Assembly (NCBI GenBank): GCA_003427395.1
Contig: BFEA01000423.1
Span: 1,004,791 to 1,042,476, forward strand
Direction of reading: 5' to 3'
Origin: Chara braunii
Lineage: Eukaryota; Streptophyta; Charophyceae; Charales; Characeae
Length of the DNA: 37,686 nucleotides
Shown here: positions 30,393 through 37,686 of the stretch, in pieces
Layout: the number at the start of each line of letters is the position of its first letter
How positions within the stretch are numbered: the stretch's first letter is position 1
The notes under the pieces: generated by a model
Told to the model about the DNA's origin: nothing
What the model saw: the letters and a program-made list of their open reading frames with translations, nothing else
The model's database searches: none
Position numbers and translations under genes: made by a program

Positions 30393-31253
30393 ATGGAAAT
30401 GGTGCCGATGATCAGGAATGATTGATTGGTTCGACAAAACACAGCGACGAGTTGTGTGGAAGAAATTTTGTCTAGTGGCCGCCACACCAATCACACGTGT
30501 CAGTTGGTGATAAACCAATCAATTAATCAACCAATCAATCCATTAATCAATACGGCTCTGAAGCAAGCAAGCAATTTCTTAAAACTCAGTCGATTCAGAA
30601 TAATCGACCACTGGGAATCGATCTTGCGATCACTTTTTTCGGATCAGTCCTCTCTCAATCGCATCGCGAAATCGTTTCGATATGTAACTATATCTAATTT
30701 CATCTTTTGGCGCCTATTTAATTTCGTATTTCGTGCCTATTTTATGTATTTTCTTAGGGCTCTTACTTCGGTCCACGATAAAGGAGTGCCCGATCAGCAA
30801 TCGGATTGGTCGAATGACTGCTAAAGAAAGAGTCGACTTACTGTGTGTTTATTGCCATGGTCGAAATTCGAAAGCTGACGAGACCACGCGCGAATGATCG
30901 TTTGGACACTTCAGCCGAAAAACGTTTGTGAAAAAAAGAGACATGCTACACTCTTCTGCCCAACCGAAGTCGACGGGTACGCCAAAATGAAAGGAAAAAA
31001 TGGACTCGGTCAGATCAATACAGTACGTTGATTCCTCGTTGGCCTAAGGACGGAATGAAAAAGAGGAAAGAGAAATAGTGCGGGGTCTGGTCGACCGCTT
31101 CGCCTAATGGAGACATCGGCCTATTACTGTATGATGATCTCTTACTCGCCTGATGGCGACTGCTGCTGCTGCTGGCTGCACTAGCTGCGGGATGCATTGG
31201 CCGCAGCGCATCGACCAATCCACGCGACGGCTCACAAACAAGACGACAGGTAA

Positions 31254-31256
<3 letters not shown>
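30393..31256. other. unassigned sequence
   Basis: Contains AATC-rich low-complexity sequence (about 30506-30550) and a frame at 30426-30824 without motifs. No gene is supported. Confidence 0.4.

Positions 31257-31340
<84 letters not shown>
31257..31340. repeat. GA microsatellite
   Basis: GA run interrupted once by ACAG near 31308. It is followed by GGAGGAGG-rich sequence and then, from 31430, C/T-rich sequence. Confidence 0.95.
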
Positions 31341-31341
<1 letters not shown>

Positions 31342-32430
31342 GAGGAGGAGGGGGAAGAGGAGGAGAAGCTGCTGTTGGCGTGTTTCAGATCGTCTTGTAC
31401 TACAAATGCTCACCACACTCCGCGGACTTCTCTCTCACTCCCTCTCTTTCTCCCTCCCTCCCCCGACCCTCACGTGCTCGCGCGCTGTCTTCCCCTCCCT
31501 CCCCCCCCGCCCCCCCCCCTCTCTCTGCCTCAGGTCCTTACGACGTGCAAGTGTGGCCAATTTGTGCGCTGCTGTTGACGCAACCTATCGTTCTCATCAC
31601 ATGTACAAACGAAGTTCCTGATGGATGGGTTCCAACGACGGATGCGCAAAACCATACACCCCAGCGCGCAGAAGACGCCCGCGACGAACAAAAGACCCGC
31701 CAAATGCAAGCGCCCTTCTGAAGTCGTTCCTCACGTCAGAATCTGATAACATCCGCATCATCAGCCGAAACGGAGGTGCTCCATCCGAAGCAGCGCCCTT
31801 CCTCCCTCCTTACTTACTCGTTCTGCATCCTCCTCCCTCCTTACGTAGTCGTTCTGCATCCTCCTCCCTCCTTTCTTTGTCGTTCTGCATCCTCTTCGGT
31901 CGTAGACCCTCTTCCTCTCCCCTCCTTCCCTCGCTACCTTCCCTTCCCCCCTCCTTCTCTCAATCCTCCCCGACGCTAGCTGTGTAAAAACATCCTTGCC
32001 TCTGCGCTTCGCTAAGCGCGGCGCACGTGCGTCAGAATCAGTCACATCACAGCTCTTTGGCGCGTAGCCAAAGAGCGCGAGCTACGCGAAGAAGACTGAA
32101 AGTCATCATTTACTACACCAAGAAGAAGGGAGAATTCCCCAAAGACGGACGCTCGGTTCTACTCTTTTCGTTATGTATATGTATATGTATATGTATACGT
32201 ATATGTATATACACCGCCTTCTCAGAGTGGCCAAAGAAGTACGTGGAATGATGGATCTATAGTCGGTGGAAAGAACTATGTTGTGATTGATTACTCCGTC
32301 ACTATGTATGTATGCGGACATTTGTTTACCGTATCTTTACGTGACACACTGATTACTATTATGCATGTGCACACATCGATCTGTACATCAGTCAGCGGAT
32401 GTGCAGAGATATTTGACAAGTAGATGAATG
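31341..32430. other. low-complexity region with minisatellite, hairpin and TATATG repeat
   Basis: C/T-rich to about 31975. A 31-bp unit (CCTCCCTCCTT...CGTTCTGCATCCT) occurs three times at 31801, 31832 and 31863. A perfect 10-bp hairpin GCTCTTTGGC/GCCAAAGAGC lies at 32052-32076. A TATATG microsatellite spans about 32171-32211. No recognised coding region. Confidence 0.6.
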
Positions 32431-32538
32431 GATGGTGGGAAGAGAGTGTCAAAACAATGTATATAAGCAAAACATACAACTAGCAAAGACGGCTTTCGAT
32501 GACGAAAAAGAAGAGGCAGCGGGGTGTGCTAACGCTAG

Positions 32539-32682
32539 CTACGCGCCGAGGCCACGTCCCTCATCTTCGTCAGTAGCATTCGGCAGAGCCATGTCAAGTA
32601 GTGCTTTAGCTATGGCTCTTCTTTCCTGTGATCTGATGTTAAGCGCCCCCTCCCTCTCCCTGTCTTCACCGGGGAAATCCAT
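32539..32682 (-). CDS. small open frame of 47 codons, unknown
   Basis: The minus-strand ATG at 32682 gives MDFPGEDREREGALNIRSQE and ends DEDEGRGLGA with TAG at 32541-32539. The central RRAIAKALLDMALPNATDED looks more protein-like (amphipathic, few rare residues) than neighbouring frames. It could be the end of a host exon or a chance frame. The upstream sequence is purine-rich and gives no good splice acceptor. No family is recognised. Confidence 0.2.
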   Translation of the reverse strand: MDFPGEDREREGALNIRSQERRAIAKALLDMALPNATDEDEGRGLGA

Positions 32683-32860
32683 CTGGTCTGATCACACTCT
32701 CCTGCCTTCTCCCCTTCGTTCACTCCCCTCCGCACCCCTCCCCCACCAACGTCATTTCTTTCCCGCGTCAACGAGATATCTTCTCGACCGATCGACGACA
32801 AAAAACATATTATACGAACAAACGAGCCTATGGCAGACCAAGTTGCCAACCTCCGCTACC

Positions 32861-32961
32861 GTCTTCCCCCGAACACAACGCACCCTCATTATGGCTGCAT
32901 CCGACCGAAAAGATGGTTTGTATACATTCACAATCAGGGTGCGTTATGTTTGGGGGAAGAC
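32861..32961. mobile_element. 101-bp foldback (MITE-like) element, copy 2
   Basis: The left arm from 32861 (GTCTTCCCCCGAACACAACG) pairs with the right arm ending at 32961 over about 39 bp with several mismatches. Length and ends match the element at 631-731. The two copies differ mainly in the inner arms and loop. The 230-codon plus-strand frame 32432-33124 runs through it and is therefore unlikely to be a gene. Confidence 0.7.
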
Positions 32962-33200
32962 GGATATCCCCCGCCCTCGCCCCGTTCCCAGGGCCCGCAC
33001 TCACAAGTACACGTGGCAGCCACTTGGGCGCTTCGATTCGCACTCCGCTCCACGGTCGGTTCTGACTTTTCGGCTTTGCCTGCTCTATGGGCCTCACTCC
33101 AGACTCACCAAATGTGCAAATTGAGAATGAATCTTCCACTAGAACATGGAAAAATGCCCCGCCATATTTTTTGTCTAATGTGCATGTGGAGAGTAATGGA

Positions 33201-33266
33201 GCGAGGCCCTACATACATATCGTATCAGACCCGGCGAGGCCCTACATACATATCGTATCAGACCCG
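33201..33266. repeat. 33-bp tandem duplication
   Basis: Two apparently identical units, GCGAGGCCCTACATACATAT plus CGTATCAGACCCG, at 33201 and 33234. Confidence 0.93.
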
Positions 33267-33304
33267 GTAGCGAAAGAGGTTGTGCGCACCTGAACTGGTG
33301 GGCG

Positions 33305-33331
33305 GTGTGACATCCTTCAGGTATGTCACAC
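33305..33331. repeat. 9-bp perfect hairpin
   Basis: GTGTGACAT and ATGTCACAC flank a 9-base loop. Confidence 0.8.
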
Positions 33332-33434
33332 GCACGTCAGGCGCACCTCGCAGATTCGCCCATGCCGCTGCTCCCCTCCACTAAACTCCGCCTTCCTCCT
33401 CGGAGCTCAGCCCTCGGGTCAGACCGTCTATACG

Positions 33435-33845
33435 TTGGTGAGCCGCCTGCCTGTAAGCTATACGGACCGCCTCTGCCCCCTCCCCAGAGCCCTTCCCTCT
33501 GGGTCGCCCGAATCTGGCGCCCTTACCCCTATCCCAGCCACGGCCCAGCTGCTCGGGTCAGCTGGCGGCCCAACGAACCGGGCATGCCGATTTCCCCCCC
33601 CCTCTCGGTACCACATTTCTGACCCGCTTTTGCCCACAGCCCCAATAGACCTAACACGCTGGTGCAGGGAAGGTAAGCCACAGGCAAAGGACCTTCTGGA
33701 GAAACACAATCGGCTTGAAGCCTTCTTTTCTTTACCTGAAACCACAAGTACCTCCAAGAATCTTCGTACCAAGACCAGTAACACCACCACTCCACCTGAA
33801 GCCTCCTTTTCTTTGCCTGAACCTGAAACCATCCACTTACCGTAA
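33435..33845 (+). CDS. unrecognised 136-codon open frame
   Basis: Pro/Ser-rich, with an internal repeat of EAFFSLPET / EASFSLPEPE encoded by an 81-bp-spaced duplication (about 33717 and 33798). No domain is recognised. It ends at CTTACCGTAAGC, which resembles a splice donor, but no partner exon is seen. Likely chance or a decayed gag-like piece. Confidence 0.15.
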   Translation: MVSRLPVSYTDRLCPLPRALPSGSPESGALTPIPATAQLLGSAGGPTNRACRFPPPSRYHISDPLLPTAPIDLTRWCREGKPQAKDLLEKHNRLEAFFSLPETTSTSKNLRTKTSNTTTPPEASFSLPEPETIHLP

Positions 33846-33863
33846 GCGCACTGGTGCGCAGCC

Positions 33864-34302
33864 CGTAGTTTCTGTTGATGTGCTGGCGAAGGGTAGGGTA
33901 GAGATTATGCAGTGTTTATGTTTTGTTTTGTTTTGTTTTGTTTTATGACAGGCCTGCCAGCACCTGACCATTTGATCATCTCGATGTATCGCCTAACCGG
34001 TCCCCTGTGAGACACCCTCCCACCCTTACTCATTGTCTCGATCCCCGGCACATCCCTACTCCCAAGGTCCTACCTGAGTATACCCAGGATCATCACCCAT
34101 TCCAATGATCTTTGAACGGACAGCGGTTATAGGCATCAGGCCTAAGCAGGTTCTCACCTCCCTCCCCAACCCTGATTAAAGCACTATCGAACACGCCACG
34201 TCGTACCGGGCACTTCGCCCACCATCATTTGTTCACCATAGTTTTTGTTGATGTGGTTGGAGAAAGGTAGGGTAGTGATTATGTTGTGTTTATGCTTTCT
34301 AA
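33864..34302 (+). repeat. direct repeat pair about 373 bp apart
   Basis: 33866-33932 and 34239-34302 share TAGTTT-TGTTGATGTG, AAGGTAGGGTAG and GATTATG...TGTTTATG. A TTTTG microsatellite (33921-33944) follows the first copy. A GT/GA-rich tract (about 34326-34402) follows the second. The pair could be ends of a small element or a segmental duplication. Confidence 0.65.
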
Positions 34303-34482
34303 CGTTCGTTGTACACAACTCCAAGAGTGTGTGTATGCACTTGTGCGTGTGTGTGTGTGTCTATGTCAGAGTGAGGGTGTGTGTATGTATGTGTAAGAGA
34401 GAGAGAAAAACCTTCAGCACAAAGCGTGTCAGTGATCAAGAGCACAAGGGTCGGTGCTAACCTCGAAAAGAAAAAGAAAAAA

Positions 34483-34890
34483 ACGTTGTCGAGCGCATCG
34501 GTCTCACAGAGGGGACACTCCCGACCGCGTCAGACACGATTTTGCAGGATTTTGTCATAGAGCATTGCTGCTCCGGCCAAGTGCGCCAGCCATACCTCTC
34601 ACGATCCCCTATGACAGGATAGGGTCACGCGAGGTACAACTTACGTCCACGTGTGGGAGTTATCACCATCCCTTAGGGGGGTGTATCCTTGTCGAGTTAC
34701 CGAATCACATGCTAAGGTTTTTCGTATGCAATCACAGAGGTGGTCTGATCGAGGGCGTTTCTTGTTCATTGTTGCATAGGGGGTACGCGCGGTTAACGCT
34801 TTAATCGGACCCGTGCGAGAATCATCGTCCGAGGCATTGATCTCCCGAACTCGACCATACGCTGGTTGACTAGGACGGTCAAACCTAACC
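34483..34890 (+). repeat. conserved box of a large non-coding repeat, copy 2
   Basis: Diverged copy of 2340-2760 in the same orientation. Shared blocks: TGTCGAGCGCATCGG, CTCCGGCC-AGTGCGCCAGC, GACAGGATAGG, ACAACTTAC, TATGCAATC-CAGAGGT, TCGAGGGCGTTT, GGTTAA-CGC and GATCTCCC. No conserved open frame. Confidence 0.75.
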
Positions 34891-36000
34891 ACGTACTACA
34901 TCTCACGAAAATAAAATCAAACTCTCGTACGTAAACCACGGCTAGTCTCTTTTTCCACACTTCACTCATAACTTTTACTAAAAGGATCTGATGAGTATCG
35001 TGCGCGAGAATTTGAATAAATATCGTGGCGATGCAGACCTTAGTCATGTCGATTAACCATACATGAATACGCAAGCAGCCGCATGGCCTTGAGGGTCCCT
35101 TTCGATAATCAAGTGTTAACTAACACGAGGCTTGAGGGGTTAAACTCTTGAGGCTAGACAACCGCTAAGACTGTTAAGAATCTTACCCTCTTCGACATAC
35201 TGCGCAGATGGGCAATAGGCGGGCTTTGCCCCTTTGTAGCAGTTGAACACCCCTAACATTGAAAGTGGGGTTCCATAATCTAGGGACTGGAAAGAGGTCA
35301 AGGGGTTTAACTTTAACAACTACTACGGACCTTAACGTCCAACTATAAAATTCTAAAGAGCAAAATAATAAAACAATTTTTTTTTTTCCTCTTTTAATCA
35401 CTATGCACATTCGCGGTAGACCACGCAAATACTCATCATATGTACATAATAAGGTTATAGAAAACGAGGTAATCATTTTCACAATCACAGTGTGACTCTC
35501 TTCAAAATATACACATAAACGTATGAAAGTAAAATCCGGACTTCAACTCACAAGACATACCTGCAATCAGATCATAGATTTTCACATCGACAGAGCATAC
35601 ACTACACGGGTTCAACTTCAACCACTCTCTGTGCTCACACCCCTTGCCTTATCCGCAAAAATCCTAACATTTATACATCCTTCCAAAAGAAAGCACTCAA
35701 GTCCCTTTTTAAATGGTTATTTAATAAAAGTCAGGGTAAAACCTAAAGAAACATTCCAACTCACAGGGGCTAAGGTCTTAGGTTGAGTATTGAGAATGAG
35801 TTAGAGTTGGACCAGAAACCGACCGATCATCAAAAGATAACAGAAGATGATTCTCGTAGGATCAGCTTGAAAGCAAGTCAAGCCTTGATTCAATCTGAGT
35901 AAAAACGATATGCAATACAACACAGGTCAATGTCCAAGTGATGCTTGAGTGATCATGAAATATTTATACCTTTTTTATCTCATCTATGATACTTATCTGA
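34891..36000. other. AT-rich interior of the right large repeat
   Basis: No gene is recognised. Frames at 35183-35488 (minus) and 35523-35786 (plus) have no motifs. By position it parallels 2761-4440 in the left copy, though I see little direct similarity. Confidence 0.35.
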
Positions 36001-36002
36001 AA

Positions 36003-36615
36003 ATGTAAGGAATTTCGACAGTATCTCCTTCACGCGAAGGTAGACTGTCAAACTCTCAAGGTTCTTAAAATATTTTAACTCCTCTAGATTTTGAAAAATT
36101 TCGACAACACTTCCCATTGGAAAAGTACCATTGCATAATTTATATAAGATTGAATATAAATTTTGAAAATAATTTTCTAACTTTAACAATCAAATTATGT
36201 CCAACTCTCTGACTTGGTAAAATATGTCCTCTAGAGAGGTAAGTTTATCGAATTTAAACTAAATCAAATATGAACTCAAAATAAAATTTGAGTACTATCA
36301 AAACAAAATTTAACCAACGCTTTAGATTTGTAAAAATTTTGACATCGCTTCCTCTAGGAAAATTGTTTTTCCATCATTTATACAAAGCTAAATACAAAAT
36401 AAAAATTAACTATGACTGAAAAAAAATAATTTTTGTCTAACTTCCTGAATTCGTAAAAATTTTGGTAGCATCTCTTTAAGACTCGAAGAGTGAAGATTCT
36501 CATATTTATACAAAATCACATGTGAATTCAGACAAATACTCAAATTTATAAAAAACAAAATTTAACTAATTCATTGGATTTGAAAAAAAATAGGCAGCGC
36601 TTCCCATAGGAAAAG
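36003..36615. repeat. AT-rich tandem repeat, period about 120 bp
   Basis: Unit heads recur at about 36011, 36092, 36214, 36330, 36452 and 36580. Each resembles TGAAAAATTTCGACAACACT followed by TCCCATTGGAAAAGT, then about 90 bp of AT-rich filler with TTTATA and AAAATTTAAC. The spacing is about 120 bp from the second head on. Divergence between units is high. Confidence 0.7.
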
Positions 36616-36617
36616 TA

Positions 36618-37018
36618 TATTAAATAGACTGAGGAAGGGCCTGACTCGTGGCGACCGTCGAGCTAGGGGCGTGGACGGTCACCAAAATGGCCGGGTCGGG
36701 GGCGTCAGAGGAGGAAACTTCGCCGTGGCCACCCTGTCGGAGAACTGGGGACCCGGACTGAGAGCCAGGAGAAGAGAGAGGATGAGGAGAGGAAGGACGA
36801 CCAGCGTCCTGGAGTTGTTGCACGCCGGCGGCAAGGGTCGCCACCTGCGTCTGTAAGGGCCCGAGGATCGCGAGTTGCGCCTAGATGGGCGCAAGGAGGG
36901 AGGTGAGGAGGGTGTGCAGATCCCCCTGGGGCTGATGGCCCTGGTCCGCCGGCACGGCTGTGGAGCCCGATGCCGTGGTCATCGCCGTGTCGGCGGCGTG
37001 TGACACACCGTCGGCCAT
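36618..37018 (-). pseudogene. gag-like N-terminal fragment of a retroelement
   Basis: The minus-strand ATG at 37018 begins MADGVSHAADTAMTTASGS. It continues through GDLHTLLTSLLAPI, an in-frame TAG at about 36880, then AQLAILGPLQTQVATLAAGV and a Ser/Pro/Gly-rich tail. A disordered Ala/Ser start followed by a Gln/Leu-rich coiled segment is common at the N-terminus of plant gypsy gag proteins, but no capsid domain is present. The fragment ends where AT-rich satellite begins. Confidence 0.4.
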
Positions 37019-37446
37019 GAGGAGATGACGGACCGGACTGGGGGGGGCCAGAAGAGGTCCGCGTGAGCGGAGGGCGGAGGGGGAAGTCCGCGGTAGGAAG
37101 CGGCGAACGGCGCTAGCAAGGCTAGCACGGGCGCCGTCGAAGGGGGAAGGGTGGTTCGGGTCCAGGGTGCCCGAAGAGGACGGGGAAACAGGGGGGTTTT
37201 GAAGAACCCTAAACCCGACAAAACCCCTAAGAAAACCCTAACCGAAGTTTAAGTGGTTAGGGTAGGGTACCGGTGACCTAATCAAGAAAGTAAAATAGCA
37301 AGCATAGGGGGGGAAGGCGGGAGGAAAATAAATAAACAGCGAGATTTTGAGAGAAAATAAAAATAAATAAGGAAATAAATAAATTATAAAAATAATTAAA
37401 GAAATAAGTAAAAGATGTGAAGGGAAACAATATTTATTTATTTTTT
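37019..37446. other. GC-rich to AT-rich transition, no gene seen
   Basis: On the minus strand this lies upstream of the gag-like fragment and could be its leader. It contains ACCCTAAACCC and AAAACCCTAACC (about 37206-37242), short telomere-like words, then AAATAAATAA-rich sequence. Confidence 0.4.
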
Positions 37447-37449
37447 TTT

Positions 37450-37575
37450 GAAAATTTCGGCAGCATTTCGTTACCCCCATGGGGTCGAAGTGTGCCGAAA
37501 AGACTAATTAAGAGAAAATCAGAAAATTTCGGCAACACTTCGTTACCCCCACGGGGTCAAAACGTGTGCCGAAAG
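37450..37575. repeat. two TTTCGGCA units, 72 bp apart
   Basis: GAAAATTTCGGCAGCATTTC (37450) and GAAAATTTCGGCAACACTTC (37522), each followed by GTTACCCCC-A/C-GGGGTC and TGTGCCGAAA. Each unit also folds: TTTCGGCA pairs with TGCCGAAA. They share their core with the arrays at 36.0-36.6 kb and 4.4-5.2 kb. Confidence 0.85.
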
Positions 37576-37686
37576 CAAGAAGGGCTAACACCTAATCAGA
37601 TTTAGGGTTGTCGCCAAGAATTTTCAGAATAAATAAAAATAAATAAAATAAATCAGAAAATAAGAAAAGAGGGTGGGGAAGAAGAT

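Noticed and set aside
32432-33124. 230-codon plus-strand frame, the longest of the right part
   Set aside because: It runs through the 101-bp foldback element and through C/T-rich low-complexity sequence, and has no domain.
37204-37245. Telomere-like ACCCTAAACCC words
   Set aside because: Only isolated, imperfect units are present; there is no array, so neither a telomere nor an interstitial telomeric block is supported.

Overview
This window looks like nuclear, repeat-dominated sequence from a green plant or streptophyte alga. The plant lineage is supported by a U6 snRNA 5' end of plant type near 26.3 kb, a Ty3/gypsy primer-binding site identical to the one plant elements use for initiator tRNA-Met, chromodomain-type gypsy ends, an L1-like LINE and a RING-CH exon ending in a canonical splice donor. 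I cannot name the species. There is no bacterial or phage gene organisation. Scattered Ns (7036-7078 and 29093) point to a draft assembly.

Layout: (1) 1-2.3 kb is unassigned and holds a 101-bp foldback element (631-731). (2) 2.3-5.5 kb is a large non-coding repeat: a conserved box at 2340-2760 followed by a GC-rich 54-bp tandem array (4891-5215). A diverged copy with the same order lies at 34.48-37.6 kb, where the array is AT-rich and about 120 bp per unit. (3) 5.5-7.0 kb is an almost end-to-end series of unrelated short hairpins, with a truncated U6 copy on the minus strand. (4) 7.1-9.3 kb is mostly unassigned, with a promoter-like start on the minus strand near 8.6 kb. (5) 9.33-15.79 kb is a decayed L1-type LINE (ORF1 with zinc knuckle, APE endonuclease, RT), interrupted by a 335-bp foldback insertion. 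(6) 15.79-18.2 kb is a 5'-truncated gypsy element (element A) joined in frame to the LINE. Its LTR (18205-19209) has a polypurine tract on one side and a primer-binding-site-like sequence on the other. (7) 20076-25419 is a second gypsy element (element B) with both LTRs, PBS, PPT, RT-RNaseH-integrase-chromodomain, but no gag or protease. (8) 25.4-29.4 kb is non-coding and carries a U6 5' fragment, two tRNA-related SINE-like copies and a 184-nt near-perfect hairpin between them. (9) 29386-29704 (minus) is the first coding exon of a RING-CH (MARCH-type) E3 ligase, the only convincing host gene. (10) 30-34.5 kb is simple repeats, minisatellites and a second 101-bp foldback element. (11) 36.6-37.0 kb holds a gag-like fragment on the minus strand.

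No transposable element here looks autonomous: all carry stops, frameshifts or lost domains. The material most worth following up is non-coding and structural: the hairpin series, the 184-nt hairpin in its nested repeat setting, the paired 101-bp foldbacks, and the two U6 pieces broken at nearly the same internal point.
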